This document shows, piece after piece, positions 1-9,458 of a DNA stretch of 64,000 bases; positions within the stretch are counted from its first letter, which is position 1, and each line of letters opens with the position of its first letter. This DNA is from Vreelandella sedimenti (lineage in GTDB: Bacteria; Pseudomonadota; Gammaproteobacteria; Pseudomonadales; Halomonadaceae), in NCBI RefSeq assembly GCF_013416325.1, contig NZ_JACCGK010000011.1, positions 1 through 64,000 of the forward strand, read 5' to 3'. The notes beneath the pieces are model-generated. The model saw nothing but the letters and a program-made list of their open reading frames with translations, was not told where the DNA came from and searched no databases. The translations under genes and the position numbers were made by a program.

Positions 1-57
1 TGGGGGCTAGACACCCCCGGCTACCCGATTAGGCTTGATACCCAAGTTACGATTTAA
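1..57 (+). CDS. Possible 3' end of a gene entering from the left
   Basis: The first frame reads 18 sense codons ending ...GYPIRLDTQVTI and a TAA stop at 55-57. The preceding gene body is outside the window, so neither family nor reality can be judged. It would converge on, and overlap by 11 bases, the small minus-strand gene ending at 47. Only the short uninterrupted frame supports it, which is weak evidence. Confidence 0.2.
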   Translation, partial: WGLDTPGYPIRLDTQVTI

Positions 58-325
58 CCAACGACACATATCGAAGACATTTCATTAAGTCCTCGGTGAA
101 GATAGGTTTTATACGCTTCTTTAACTCTTCTTCGCTAATTGATTCACTGGTCTCGATACATAACGATGAATCATTTTGAGTAACCTCAATAATTTCGTCT
201 ATTTGTGTAAGGTCGTCGCGAAGTGCACCCAAATACATATCGTAGTCATCAGCTTCGGGCAAGAAAGGGTTAGATGAGGATAGATCTTTTTCATTAACCC
301 GACGTATGTTGAGAATGAATATCAT
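47..325 (-). CDS. Hypothetical acidic small protein (92 aa)
   Basis: I do not recognise the family. The 92-residue product is acidic and soluble, with a run of Asp/Glu-rich segments (DDYDMY near residue 27, SEEELKKR near 65) and no signal peptide or membrane segment. Its ATG at 323-325 overlaps the TGA of the upstream 65-residue membrane protein in an ATGA arrangement, so the two are translationally coupled and probably act together. The low GC content compared with the chromosome to the right suggests accessory DNA. It could be island cargo or lie just outside the island, since the left boundary is not resolved. Confidence 0.55.
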   Translation of the reverse strand: MIFILNIRRVNEKDLSSSNPFLPEADDYDMYLGALRDDLTQIDEIIEVTQNDSSLCIETSESISEEELKKRIKPIFTEDLMKCLRYVSLVKS

Positions 326-519
326 AAATCGTCCTTTGCGCTATTTTTCAAAAAGCTAATGTCGTTTTTGATAAATCGGTAACCCCAATAAGCAATCAAA
401 GGAGACATGAAGACTAAGGCCGCAATAGGTGCATCGCTAGAACCTTCGAATAAAACTGCGAGTGGAAATAGGAAATACAAAATACTTACCACAATAGCGA
501 TTCTGTCTTTCTTGTTCAT
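322..519 (-). CDS. Small two-helix membrane protein (65 aa)
   Basis: The start at 517-519 follows a clear AGGAG ribosome-binding site. The product has a short basic N-terminus (MNKKDR), a hydrophobic helix at about residues 8-24, a second at about 32-48, and a lysine/aspartate-rich tail, so it is predicted to be a small inner-membrane hairpin. It is the first gene of a two-gene operon with the 92-residue protein, which it overlaps by four bases. The family is unknown to me. A small membrane protein coupled to an acidic soluble partner is compatible with an immunity or stress module, but nothing in the sequence fixes this. Confidence 0.55.
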   Translation of the reverse strand: MNKKDRIAIVVSILYFLFPLAVLFEGSSDAPIAALVFMSPLIAYWGYRFIKNDISFLKNSAKDDL

Positions 520-573
520 ATAAAACTCCTAACGTTGAGTTGCTGGTTCTGAAGCCTAACAGTTTTATTCATG

Positions 574-686
574 CGCATGCGCGTTTTTCTGGGAAGCCCC
601 ACCTTGCCAACAGGTGCCTAATTTACTGATAGAAAAGGGGTACATGCTTTTATTCTCGTAAGGCTCGTTAGAAAAATGCGCATGCG
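574..686. repeat. 17-bp inverted repeat pair upstream of the serine recombinase
   Basis: CGCATGCGCGTTTTTCT at 574-590 is repeated in inverted orientation at 670-686 with one mismatch (16 of 17). About 79 bases separate the arms. Each arm contains the self-complementary core GCGCATGCGC or GCGCATGCG. The pair lies 120-230 bases before the recombinase start, where resolution or crossover sites of serine recombinases often lie, so these may be recombinase-binding arms; that role is inference. Confidence 0.5.
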
Positions 687-756
687 TGTTAACTTTATGA
701 CCGTTTGTTGAACGTCAACTAAACTCCCTAAAAAAGCCCTAATTCTCTTGTTTTGT

Positions 757-813
757 TGATCATAAACCCGTACAACTATCTATGAACAAATTAGGTACCT
801 TTTCTTATGATCA
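757..813. promoter_or_regulatory. 9-bp inverted repeat spanning the recombinase start codon
   Basis: TGATCATAA at 757-765 and its exact complement TTATGATCA at 805-813 flank the leader of the serine recombinase gene; the second arm contains the ATG at 807. The arms could bind a regulator or the recombinase itself, or pair in mRNA to hide the start codon. No strong Shine-Dalgarno sequence is visible between them. Confidence 0.35.
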
Positions 814-1370
814 TCGGTTACGCACGGGTCAGTACCCAGGATCAACACGCGGAGCTTCAGCTTGACGCTCTCAGCAAGGCCGCTTGTGAGCAAGTTTTTG
901 AAGAGAAGGTGACGGGTAAACTCAGGGAGCGACCCCAGCTAACGCAGTGTTTATCGACCCTGCGCAAAGGCGATACCCTGGTAGTCTGGAAGTTGGATCG
1001 CCTCGCCCGGTCACTTAAAAACCTGGTTGAAATCATCGAAGATCTTCAACAACGCGGCATCGGGTTTCGCTCACTGACGGAAGCGATTGATACGACCAAC
1101 GCGGGCGGCAAGCTGGTATTCCACATTTTTGGTGCGCTAGCCGAGTTTGAACACAGCTTGATAACTGAACGCACTAAGGCGGGTCTCGCTGCCGCACGTG
1201 CGCGTGGTCGCAAAGGTGGCAGGCGACCAGCGATGTCGACATCTGATACAAAAAAAGCAGCCGCACTGCTCGCTGACCCGATGATGACAAAAACTGAAGT
1301 TGCCAAACATTTTAAAGTAAGCCGAACAACACTGAACGCCTCGCTGAAACGTGAAGGCTTCTCTTTGTAA
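807..1370 (+). CDS. Serine recombinase (Tn3-type resolvase/invertase family)
   Basis: The 187-residue length and layout match small resolvase/invertase serine recombinases, which cleave DNA through a 5'-phosphoserine intermediate. The N-terminal motif YARVST holds the catalytic Ser9 and Arg7, and KLDRLARSL (62-70) gives the conserved Arg65 and Arg68. The E helix AEFEHSLITERTKAGL is followed by an RGRKGGR hinge and a C-terminal helix-turn-helix of about 45 residues (TKTEVAKHFKVSRTTL). It sits immediately before hsdM, with 22 bases between stop and start, so read-through into the restriction operon is likely. Inverted repeats occur upstream. It may be the resolvase of a smaller transposable unit nested in the island, or an accessory recombinase of the island itself; no transposase partner is visible. 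Confidence 0.9.
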   Translation: MIIGYARVSTQDQHAELQLDALSKAACEQVFEEKVTGKLRERPQLTQCLSTLRKGDTLVVWKLDRLARSLKNLVEIIEDLQQRGIGFRSLTEAIDTTNAGGKLVFHIFGALAEFEHSLITERTKAGLAAARARGRKGGRRPAMSTSDTKKAAALLADPMMTKTEVAKHFKVSRTTLNASLKREGFSL

Positions 1371-1392
1371 TGCCTATCCCAAGAGAGAGTTT

Positions 1393-3111
1393 ATGAACAC
1401 CACGGAACAGCAATTTCTCAAGGAGCTGGATGACAAGCTCTGGAAGGCGGCGGACAAGCTCAGAGCCAACCTCGACGCAGCTAACTACAAGCACGTGGTG
1501 CTGGGGCTTATCTTCCTGAAGTATGTCTCTGACGCCTTCGAGGAACGCCAGCGTGAGCTACGCGAGCTGTTTCAGCAGGACAACGACGACAATATCTATT
1601 ACCTGCCGCGTGAAGACTTCAATAGCGACGACGAATACGAACAGTCGCTGGACGAAGAGCTAGAGGTGCTTGACTACTATCGCGAAGCTAACGTGTTTTG
1701 GGTACCCAAGGAAGCGCGCTGGAACACGCTGAAATCAAAAGCCGCGCTGCCGACTGGCTCGGTGCTGTGGCGGGACGCCACTGGCAATGACGTCAAGCTG
1801 CGTTCGGTGTCGTGGCTGATTGACAATGCCCTGGAGGCCATCGAGCACTCCAACCCCAAGCTCAAGGGCATCTTGAACAGCATCAGCCGTTTTCAGGTGG
1901 AGGATGACAAGCTGATCGGTCTGATCAACTCGTTCTCCAACACCTCGTTCTCTACGCCTGAATACGAAGGGCAAAAGCTCAGCCTGCAGAGTAAGGACAT
2001 TCTCGGACACGTCTACGAATACTTCCTCGGGCAGTTCGCTTTGGCCGAAGGCAAGCAGGGTGGGCAGTATTACACGCCGAAGAGCATCGTCTCGCTGATC
2101 GTGGAAATGCTGGAACCATACAGCGGGCGCGTGTATGACCCGGCCATGGGCTCCGGGGGCTTTTTCGTCTCCAATGACAAGTTCATCGAGGAACACGCCA
2201 AAGAATGGCACTACGACGCTGCTGAGCAGCGCAAACACATCTCCGTCTACGGACAGGAATCCAACCCCACAACATGGCGCTTGGCAGCCATGAACATGGC
2301 CATTCGGGGGCTCGATTTCAATTTCGGCAAGAAAAACGCCGACACCTTCCTGAACGATCAGCATCCCGACCTACGCGCTGACTTCGTGATGGCCAACCCG
2401 CCGTTCAACATGAAGGACTGGTGGAGTGAATCGCTCGCTGAGGATGCGCGTTGGAAGTACGGCACGCCGCCGAAAAATAACGCCAACTTCGCGTGGCTGC
2501 AGCACATGCTGTACCACCTTCGCCCAGCGGGCAGCATGGCACTGCTGTTGTCCAACGGCTCCATGAGCTCCAATAACAACAACGAAGGCGAGATTCGCAA
2601 GCGGCTGGTGGAAGAGGATCTGGTGGAATGCATGGTCGCGCTGCCGGGGCAGCTGTTCACCAACACGCAGATCCCCGCGTGCATCTGGTTCCTGACCAAG
2701 GACAAGACCGGCGGCTTATCACCTAACGGGGTGAAAAAGCGCGCGCGTAAGGGCGAGGTACTGTTCATCGACGCTCGCCAACTGGGCTACATGAAGGATC
2801 GCGTACTGCGTGACTTCGCCGCTGAAGACATCGCTAAGGTCGCGGACACCTTCCACGCGTGGCAACGCGACGAGAGTTACGAGGACGTCGCCGGGATCTG
2901 TAAATCCGCCAAGCTCACTGACATCCAGAAGCACGACTTTGTGCTGACGCCGGGGCGCTACGTGGGTGCGGCTGACGTGGAAGACGACGGTGTACCCTTC
3001 GCCGAGAAAATGGCAAACCTGACCGAGCAACTTCGCGAGCAGTTTGACGAGAGAGAGCGGCTGGAAGCTAAGATCAAGCGCAACCTTGGAGGGCTGGGGT
3101 ATGAGCTCTAA
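1393..3111 (+). CDS. hsdM: Type I restriction-modification system, methyltransferase subunit HsdM
   Basis: HsdM transfers a methyl group from S-adenosylmethionine to adenine N6 in the site chosen by HsdS, and with HsdR forms the R2M2S restriction complex. The 572-residue product has the typical N-terminal helical domain (KLWKAADKLR, HVVLGLIFLKYVSDAF), the SAM-binding motif DPAMGSGG near 249-256 and the N6-adenine catalytic motif NPPF at 335-338. I chose the ATG at 1393 because it follows an AAGAGAGAG purine run and starts the family's usual N-terminus; an upstream in-frame ATG at 1351 would overlap the recombinase. It overlaps hsdS by 11 bases, showing tight coupling. Confidence 0.97.
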   Translation: MNTTEQQFLKELDDKLWKAADKLRANLDAANYKHVVLGLIFLKYVSDAFEERQRELRELFQQDNDDNIYYLPREDFNSDDEYEQSLDEELEVLDYYREANVFWVPKEARWNTLKSKAALPTGSVLWRDATGNDVKLRSVSWLIDNALEAIEHSNPKLKGILNSISRFQVEDDKLIGLINSFSNTSFSTPEYEGQKLSLQSKDILGHVYEYFLGQFALAEGKQGGQYYTPKSIVSLIVEMLEPYSGRVYDPAMGSGGFFVSNDKFIEEHAKEWHYDAAEQRKHISVYGQESNPTTWRLAAMNMAIRGLDFNFGKKNADTFLNDQHPDLRADFVMANPPFNMKDWWSESLAEDARWKYGTPPKNNANFAWLQHMLYHLRPAGSMALLLSNGSMSSNNNNEGEIRKRLVEEDLVECMVALPGQLFTNTQIPACIWFLTKDKTGGLSPNGVKKRARKGEVLFIDARQLGYMKDRVLRDFAAEDIAKVADTFHAWQRDESYEDVAGICKSAKLTDIQKHDFVLTPGRYVGAADVEDDGVPFAEKMANLTEQLREQFDERERLEAKIKRNLGGLGYEL

Positions 3112-4561
3112 TTGGCCTCGGGTCACTATCGGCAGCTTGATTGATCGCGGTGTCATTACGGCTCATAAAGATGGCAACCATGGCTCAAAATACCCTCGTG
3201 CGGCAGAGTTTGGTAACGAAGGAGTTCTCTTCCTTACCGCAAAACTCCTTGATGACTCCGGGAATATTGATTTTGAAAGTGCGCCACGACTTTCGGAGGA
3301 GAAAGCAGACAAGTTTACTTTTGGCTTTTTGAAAAAGGGTGATGTATTGCTTTCCCATAATGCAACTGTGGGACGAGTTGCCATTGTTCCGAACATTGAG
3401 GAGAGAGTTCTCATTGGAACTTCTCTGACACATTACAGGTTGGACACTAGCAAGCTACTACCGGGGTATTTAGCTGCTTATTTTTCCGGCCGAGAGTTTC
3501 AAAACCAACTGGCTGCTGTCATGAGCCAGACTACACGAAACCAAGTTCCAATAACTTCTCAGAGGACGTTGAGTGTAGTTGTCCCAACAATTGTAGAGCA
3601 GCAAAAAATAGCTGATACGCTAGATTGCTTGGATAGCAAATTCCAGCTCAACCACCGCATCAACCAAACCCTCGAACAGATGGCCCAAGCCCTGTTCAAG
3701 AGCTGGTTTGTCGACTTCGAGCCGGTGAAGGTCAAGGCCGCAGCGTTGGAAGCGGGCGGCAGCGATGAGGATGCGCTACTTGCCGCCATGGAGGCGGTAT
3801 CAGGCAAAACAACGGATCAGTTGGTCACGCTAAGCGCCGAACAGCCTGAACGCTATGCCGAGCTGCGTGCCACCGCCGCGCTATTCCCCTTAGCGATGCA
3901 GGACAGCGAGCTGGGCGAGATACCGGAGGGGTGGGAAGTCAGCCAGATTGGCGATGAGGTAACGGTTGTTGGTGGCGGCACTCCATCAACCAAAAAGCCT
4001 GAGTATTGGGAGGATGGCCACATTCATTGGACGACCCCTAAAGACCTGTCGAACTTGCCCGACAAGGTGCTGATTGATACCGAGCGCAAGATTACCTCGG
4101 TAGGACTCGCCAAAATTAGTTCAGGGCTGTTACCGGTCGATACCGTACTGATGTCCTCTCGTGCCCCTGTCGGCTATTTGGCACTGGCAAAAACGCCTTT
4201 AGCGGTTAACCAAGGCTACATTGCCATGAAGTGCGAGCATCGCCTGTCACCGGAGTTTGTTGTTCAGTGGTGCGCCGCTTTCATGCCTGAGATAAAAGGC
4301 ATGGCGAGTGGCACCACGTTCGCGGAAATCAGCAAGAAAAATTTTAAAGTCATTCCGTTGGTAGTGCCTTCCGCTAATGTGGTCAAAGCCTACTCCCAGC
4401 ATGTCGTACCGTTCTATTCAGCGATAGAGTCCAACTTTCGCGGGTCCCGCGCTCTCAGCGAGCTGCGTGACACCTTGCTCCCCAAGCTACTCTCGGGCGA
4501 GCTGACGCTGCCAGACGCCGACGAGGCGCAAGCCGAGCCTCAGGACGTGGCCCATGTATAA
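3101..4561 (+). CDS. hsdS: Type I restriction-modification system, specificity subunit HsdS
   Basis: HsdS recognises the bipartite DNA target through two target-recognition domains (TRDs) joined by helical conserved regions. In the 486-residue product TRD1 covers about residues 1-165, the first conserved helix ends in the typical MAQALFKSWFVDFEP (about 190-204), TRD2 begins with GEIPEGWEVSQIGDEV near 270, and the C-terminal helix ends in LRDTLLPKLLSGEL. The ATG at 3101 has a GGAGGG site just upstream and overlaps the end of hsdM. TRD1 (about 3111-3640) is clearly more AT-rich than the rest of the gene, suggesting replacement of that domain by recombination. The last eight bases overlap the next gene. 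Confidence 0.95.
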   Translation: MSSNWPRVTIGSLIDRGVITAHKDGNHGSKYPRAAEFGNEGVLFLTAKLLDDSGNIDFESAPRLSEEKADKFTFGFLKKGDVLLSHNATVGRVAIVPNIEERVLIGTSLTHYRLDTSKLLPGYLAAYFSGREFQNQLAAVMSQTTRNQVPITSQRTLSVVVPTIVEQQKIADTLDCLDSKFQLNHRINQTLEQMAQALFKSWFVDFEPVKVKAAALEAGGSDEDALLAAMEAVSGKTTDQLVTLSAEQPERYAELRATAALFPLAMQDSELGEIPEGWEVSQIGDEVTVVGGGTPSTKKPEYWEDGHIHWTTPKDLSNLPDKVLIDTERKITSVGLAKISSGLLPVDTVLMSSRAPVGYLALAKTPLAVNQGYIAMKCEHRLSPEFVVQWCAAFMPEIKGMASGTTFAEISKKNFKVIPLVVPSANVVKAYSQHVVPFYSAIESNFRGSRALSELRDTLLPKLLSGELTLPDADEAQAEPQDVAHV

Positions 4562-5735
4562 AATCGACTCCACCCAAAACCGCATCGCGCCACTGGAAGC
4601 CAAGCGCTTCGGCGAGCTGGGCTTTACCGAACGCAAACACCTGCAGGAGTGGCTGGAAAACTGCCCGCAGGCGCTGGCACAGGGCGACGGCGAAGAGCTG
4701 CTGATCATCCAGAAGGAGTTCGACGGCTTCGACGACACGCGCGAGCGGTTGGACCTGCTGGCGGTCGATAAAGACGGCAACTTGGTGATCATCGAGAACA
4801 AGCTCGACGACACCGGACGTGACGTGATCTGGCAGGCGCTCAAGTACGCCGGGTACTGTGCTAACCTGAGCAAATCGCAGGTCGTCGACATCTACCAGCG
4901 CTACCTCAACCAGAAAGCGCAGGAAACCGGACAACCACCTGCCAATGCCGCCGACAGCCTTATCGAGTTTCTGGAGGTCGATGGGCTGGAAGCCGCCCAG
5001 ATCAACCGCATCAAGACCCAGCGGCTGATCTTCGTCGCGGCCCGTTACCGCAAGGAAGTCACCAACACCGCGCTATGGCTAAGCCAGTTCGGCATTGCCT
5101 GCCAGTGCTTCAAGGTAACGCCCTATCAGGCCGGTAACGAGCTGTTTCTCAACGTTGAACAGATTATTCCGACTCCTGAATCCAGCGAGTTCATGATCGG
5201 CATGGTCGCTAAAGAGGACGAAGAGAAAAGTGCTGACACCGAACAGAAACAACGCCATACCTTACGCTTGGCCTTCTGGGAGCAGACACTAGAGGCCTTC
5301 AGCCACAGCAACTGTGCGTTGTACAACAATATCAGCCCTGCCAAGGATCACTGGCTTAGCGCAGGCTCCGGTATCAGAGGGATGCCGTACCAACTGATCT
5401 TCGGAAAAAACGAGGTTCGCGTCGGCTTGAGCCTGCAAAACAGTCAGGCCGAGGCTAACACCTTCGTTTTTGAGCGCTTGGAAGCGCAGAAGGACGAGAT
5501 CGAGGCGGCCTTTGGCCACCTATTGGTCTGGCTTCCGTTGTACAACAAGAAAGCCTGCCGAATTCAATACGCCAAGGCCGTGGACGGCTACGACAAGGCC
5601 AACTGGCCGGAGATGATCCAGTGGCTGGTTACCCACATGACGCAGCTCGAAGTCGCACTGCGCGATCCGCTTAAAACCATCAACCAAAAGCTCAAGCACA
5701 AAACATTCAAGGCCGTTGAGGTCGCTAACGACTGA
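4554..5735 (+). CDS. DUF4268-containing PD-(D/E)XK nuclease-like protein inside the hsd operon
   Basis: The 393-residue product has two parts. The N-terminal 110 residues carry a PD-(D/E)XK nuclease-like pattern: RLDLLAVDKDGNLVIIENK supplies Asp67 and Glu81-x-Lys83, as in NucS/RecB-like folds. The C-terminal half, from about residue 245, looks like DUF4268 (LAFWEQTLEAF..., MPYQLIFGKNEVRVGL). Its ATG lies inside the last codons of hsdS and hsdR follows after 165 bases, so it is co-transcribed with the restriction system. It may be an accessory nuclease or a second defence protein that travels with the RM operon. The function is not established, but the active-site residues look intact. DUF assignment is by recollection of the family. 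Confidence 0.8.
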   Translation: MYKIDSTQNRIAPLEAKRFGELGFTERKHLQEWLENCPQALAQGDGEELLIIQKEFDGFDDTRERLDLLAVDKDGNLVIIENKLDDTGRDVIWQALKYAGYCANLSKSQVVDIYQRYLNQKAQETGQPPANAADSLIEFLEVDGLEAAQINRIKTQRLIFVAARYRKEVTNTALWLSQFGIACQCFKVTPYQAGNELFLNVEQIIPTPESSEFMIGMVAKEDEEKSADTEQKQRHTLRLAFWEQTLEAFSHSNCALYNNISPAKDHWLSAGSGIRGMPYQLIFGKNEVRVGLSLQNSQAEANTFVFERLEAQKDEIEAAFGHLLVWLPLYNKKACRIQYAKAVDGYDKANWPEMIQWLVTHMTQLEVALRDPLKTINQKLKHKTFKAVEVAND

Positions 5736-5900
5736 GACGCGGAAAACGCTTAAGAGACAAAAACGAGAACCGGCGCGTACACAGAAGACTGTGAAGAGGC
5801 GCCGAGCATATTTCCGACAAGCATAACGCCGCTTCAGGGCATGTCCAATGATAGATATAACCCGTGCTGAAGGCGGTAGCAACGGAACAGGGAGCAAGGG

Positions 5901-8900
5901 ATGACCGAGGATCAACTGGAGCAAACGTGCCTCGAATGGTTCGCCGATAACGGCTGGGACGTCGTCAACGGGCCGGACATTGCCCCTGACGGGACGCAAC
6001 CGGAGCGCCGTGATTACCGGCAGGTGCTGCTGTTAGGCGACATTGAGCAGGCCGTAAAGCGTATTAACCCCCACCTACCCGAGGATGCGTTGGAACAGGT
6101 GGTCGCGCAGGTCAGCAAACCCGAAAGCCTCGACCTCACCATTAGCAATCGCGCTTTCCACCGCTTGCTGCTCGATGGTGTGCCGGTGAAGTACAAAGAT
6201 GGCGATGACGAGGTTCACGACCGGGCGTTTTTGATCGACTTCACCCATATAGGTGAAAACCGCTTCCGCGCCGTCAATCAGTTCACCATTGAAGGCACCA
6301 AACAACTGCGGCGGCCTGATGTCGTGTGCTTCATCAACGGCCTGCCACTCGCGGTGCTGGAGCTAAAAAGCCCCAACGCGGAAAACGTCGATATCTGGGA
6401 TGCCTACAACCAGATTCAGACCTACAAAGACGAAGTCAGCGAGCTGTTCGTGTACAACGAAGCTATCGTTATCAGCGATGGTTTCAACGCGCGCTTGGGT
6501 TCGCTCACCGTCAGTCAAGAGCGCTACATGCCATGGCGCACCATCAAGCATGAAGACGACAAGCCACTGCTGGAGTGGGAACTGGAGACCATGGTGCGCG
6601 GCTTTTTCGATCGCGAGCGGCTGCTGGATTACGTCCGTTACTTCGTGTTGTTTGAGACCGTCGCTGACCGGCTCATCAAGAAAATCGCCGGGTACCACCA
6701 GTTCCATGCCGTGCGCGAAGCCGTGCATGCCACCGTGATCGCGGCACAAGCACCGAAGGAGAACACACAGGGCGAAAGACGCGCCACTTATGGCGATGAG
6801 CTGAAGCCGGGCAGCAAGAAAGCTGGGGTCGTCTGGCATACCCAAGGCTCCGGCAAGAGCATCTCTATGTGCTGCTACGCGGGCAAACTGCTGCAGCAGC
6901 CGGAAATGCACAACCCGACGCTGCTCATCGTCACGGACCGCAACGACCTCGACGGCCAGCTCTTCGCCACCTTCAGCAACGCCAAAGAACTGTTGAAGCA
7001 GACACCGGTTCAGGCCCACGATCGGGATGAGCTGCGCCAAATGCTCGCTGAGCGCGAGTCGGGCGGCATTATTTTCACCACGGTGCAGAAATTTGCGCTG
7101 CTGGAAGGAGAAGTTGGGCACCCCATCCTCAACGATCGACACAATATCGTGGTGATCTCCGACGAAGCCCACCGCAGCCAGTACGGTTTGAAGGCCACGC
7201 TCAAAAAGGACGGCAGCTACAAATTCGGCTATGCCAAGCACATGCGTGACGCCGTACCTAACGCGTCGTTCATTGGCTTTACCGGCACACCCATCGCGAG
7301 CGAAGACAAGGACACTCGCGCGGTATTCGGCGACTACGTCTCGGTCTACGACATACAAGACGCCGTCGATGACGGGGCAACGGTACCGATTTATTACGAA
7401 TCGCGCTTGGCCAAGCTGGACATCAATCGCGAAGATATCGAAGCGCTGTCGGACCAAGTCGAAGAGGTCTTCGAGGATGAGGAAGACGTCGGCACGCGCG
7501 AGCGCGCCAAAGGCATGTGGAGCCAGCTGGAAAAGCTAGTCGGGGCCGGGCCGCGTTTGAAGGAAGTCGCCGCTGATCTGGTCAACCACTTCGAGACGCG
7601 CAGCGCGTCTATCGAAGGCAAAGCCATGATCGTGGCCATGAGCCGGGACATTTGCGCTCACTTGTACAACGAAATCTCCGCCCTTAGGCCCGAGTGGCAC
7701 GACGCCGACCCGGAAAAGGGCGCTATCAAGATCGTCATGACCGGCTCGGCGTCGGATAAACCCCTAATACAGCCGCATATTTACAACAAGCAGACCAAGA
7801 AGCGGCTGGAGAAGCGTTTTAAAAACCCTGATGACCCGCTCAAGCTGGTGATCGTGCGGGATATGTGGCTGACCGGTTTCGATGCACCTTGCTGCCATAC
7901 CATGTACATCGACAAGCCCATGAAAGGCCATAACCTGATGCAGGCCATTGCCCGCGTGAACCGGGTGTTCAAGAACAAGCCGGGCGGCTTGGTGGTCGAC
8001 TACATCGGTATTGCCAATGAGCTGAAGCAGGCGCTGAAGACCTACACCGACGCCAAAGGTAAAGGTCAGCCCGCCCACAGCGCGGAAGAGGCCTACGCCG
8101 TGCTATTGGAAAAGCTCGATATCATCCACAGCATGTTCGCCAAAGGCCCGAAGGGCGAAGGCTTCGACTACAGAGGCTTTGAAGACCACCCCAACAAGCT
8201 GCTGGTACCGGCAGCCAACTACATACTGGGGCTGGAGGATGGCAAGAAGCGTTTCCTCGATACCGTGCTGGCCATGAACAAGGCCTACTCCTTATGCAGC
8301 ACCCTCGATGAAGCCCGCGACCTGCACAAAGAGATCGCCTTCCTATCAGCCATGAAGGCCGCCATTACCAAGTTCACCAGCGTTGACCGCAAGCTCACCG
8401 AAGACGAGAAGAACACGGCACTCAAGCAAATTCTGGACAATGCACTGGTCTCTGAAGGTGTTACTGACGTGTTTGCGCTATGTGGTCTCGACAAGCCCAA
8501 CATCGGTCTGCTGTCCGATGAGTTTCTCGAAGATGTCCGCCAAATGCCGTACAAAAATTTCGCGGTCGAGCTGCTGGAAAAACTGCTGAAAGACGATATC
8601 AAGGCTAAGACCCGCAGCAACGTTGTACAAGAGAAGAAGTACGGCGACCGCCTGCAGGAAACACTGCGCAGGTACAACAACCGGGGCATCGAGACCGCGC
8701 AGGTGATTGAAGAGCTGATCGCCATGGCCAAGCAGTTCAAAGCGGAACTGGAACGCGACGCGGCATTGGGCCTGACCCCGGACGAGGTCGCCTTCTACGA
8801 TGCGCTGGCCAATAACGAAAGTGCCGTGCGTGAACTTGGCGACGAGACGCTGAAAAAGATCGCGGTCGAAATCACCGACAAGCTACGCAAGTCCACAACC

Positions 8901-9056
8901 GTCGACTGGCAGGTACGCGAAAGCGTACGAGCGAAGCTCCGCATTCTTGTTAGGCGCACGCTGCAACGCTATAAGTACCCGCCTGACAAGGCCATAGAGG
9001 CGGTGGAATTGATACTCAAGCAAGCCGAGGTGCTGTCGAATGGATGGAGTCAGTGA
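5901..9056 (+). CDS. hsdR: Type I restriction endonuclease subunit HsdR
   Basis: HsdR is the translocase and nuclease of type I restriction enzymes: it pumps DNA with ATP and cleaves far from the target. The 1051-residue product contains the N-terminal nuclease core with Asp140 and the E154-L-K156 motif (AVLELKS), the Walker A motif TQGSGKS (314-320), the DEAH box at 421-424, SFIGFTGTP (motif III region) and the helicase C motifs [11 protein letters not shown] and [10 protein letters not shown]. The C-terminal helical region binds HsdM/HsdS in the family. All active-site motifs are intact, so restriction should be functional. The ATG follows GGGAGCAAGGG. A 165-base gap separates it from the DUF4268 gene, and no obvious terminator lies in that gap. 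Confidence 0.97.
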   Translation: MTEDQLEQTCLEWFADNGWDVVNGPDIAPDGTQPERRDYRQVLLLGDIEQAVKRINPHLPEDALEQVVAQVSKPESLDLTISNRAFHRLLLDGVPVKYKDGDDEVHDRAFLIDFTHIGENRFRAVNQFTIEGTKQLRRPDVVCFINGLPLAVLELKSPNAENVDIWDAYNQIQTYKDEVSELFVYNEAIVISDGFNARLGSLTVSQERYMPWRTIKHEDDKPLLEWELETMVRGFFDRERLLDYVRYFVLFETVADRLIKKIAGYHQFHAVREAVHATVIAAQAPKENTQGERRATYGDELKPGSKKAGVVWHTQGSGKSISMCCYAGKLLQQPEMHNPTLLIVTDRNDLDGQLFATFSNAKELLKQTPVQAHDRDELRQMLAERESGGIIFTTVQKFALLEGEVGHPILNDRHNIVVISDEAHRSQYGLKATLKKDGSYKFGYAKHMRDAVPNASFIGFTGTPIASEDKDTRAVFGDYVSVYDIQDAVDDGATVPIYYESRLAKLDINREDIEALSDQVEEVFEDEEDVGTRERAKGMWSQLEKLVGAGPRLKEVAADLVNHFETRSASIEGKAMIVAMSRDICAHLYNEISALRPEWHDADPEKGAIKIVMTGSASDKPLIQPHIYNKQTKKRLEKRFKNPDDPLKLVIVRDMWLTGFDAPCCHTMYIDKPMKGHNLMQAIARVNRVFKNKPGGLVVDYIGIANELKQALKTYTDAKGKGQPAHSAEEAYAVLLEKLDIIHSMFAKGPKGEGFDYRGFEDHPNKLLVPAANYILGLEDGKKRFLDTVLAMNKAYSLCSTLDEARDLHKEIAFLSAMKAAITKFTSVDRKLTEDEKNTALKQILDNALVSEGVTDVFALCGLDKPNIGLLSDEFLEDVRQMPYKNFAVELLEKLLKDDIKAKTRSNVVQEKKYGDRLQETLRRYNNRGIETAQVIEELIAMAKQFKAELERDAALGLTPDEVAFYDALANNESAVRELGDETLKKIAVEITDKLRKSTTVDWQVRESVRAKLRILVRRTLQRYKYPPDKAIEAVELILKQAEVLSNGWSQ

Positions 9057-9458
9057 TCTGAACTGTTGGCATAGAGGGCACATTGGCTATCAGGTGGGAT
9101 GAGAAATTACATACCATCGTACATGATGTGTAATCCATACTCTGTTGAGAAACCTATACCACTCGTGGCTTTCAGGTGTTTATGGGTCAGCTCTAAATGG
9201 TAATCCCGCCAAAAATGGGGGGATTGCCAAGCCACTGAATGCGGCGAAATACCATCATCAGCCCCTGGACTTAGTTCGTGTCCGTGGTAAATGGTTTTAG
9301 CGATGACAGACGTATTATCCTCATGCAACAGGAAGGGTCAATTTCACACCCGGCCCTCGGTTACGAAGAACTAAAATTAACACCTTCCTGCTGATATCTT
9401 CACGACAAAATAGTGCTTGGATTAAAGCGCTTACTGTCCTGCCGACGCTCTTGAAATA
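9057..9458. other. Non-coding stretch between hsdR and the helicase operon, with a 27-bp imperfect palindrome
   Basis: No convincing gene is present: the one minus-strand frame (9107-9328) has only a TTG start and no ribosome-binding site. At 9107-9133 the sequence reads TTACAtAcCAT...ATGaTgTGTAA, an inverted repeat with 9 of 11 arm positions paired around a short centre. hsdR and the helicase gene converge here, so a terminator might be expected, but I see no GC-rich hairpin with a T-run. The palindrome could be a protein-binding or recombination site. Confidence 0.45.

Noticed and set aside
807..1370. Tn3-family transposon
   Set aside because: The recombinase alone is present; there is no tnpA transposase and no 38-bp terminal repeats, so a transposon cannot be claimed.
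1735..2364. Antisense frame of 209 codons opposite hsdM
   Set aside because: Shadow of a certain gene; no family match and no ribosome-binding site.
6363..7457. Long antisense frame (364 codons) opposite hsdR
   Set aside because: It lies wholly within hsdR, whose motifs are certain, and its product has no recognisable domain. High GC third-position bias opens such antisense frames.
9107..9328. Minus-strand frame of 73 codons between hsdR and the helicase
   Set aside because: Only a TTG start, no ribosome-binding site, no recognisable protein.
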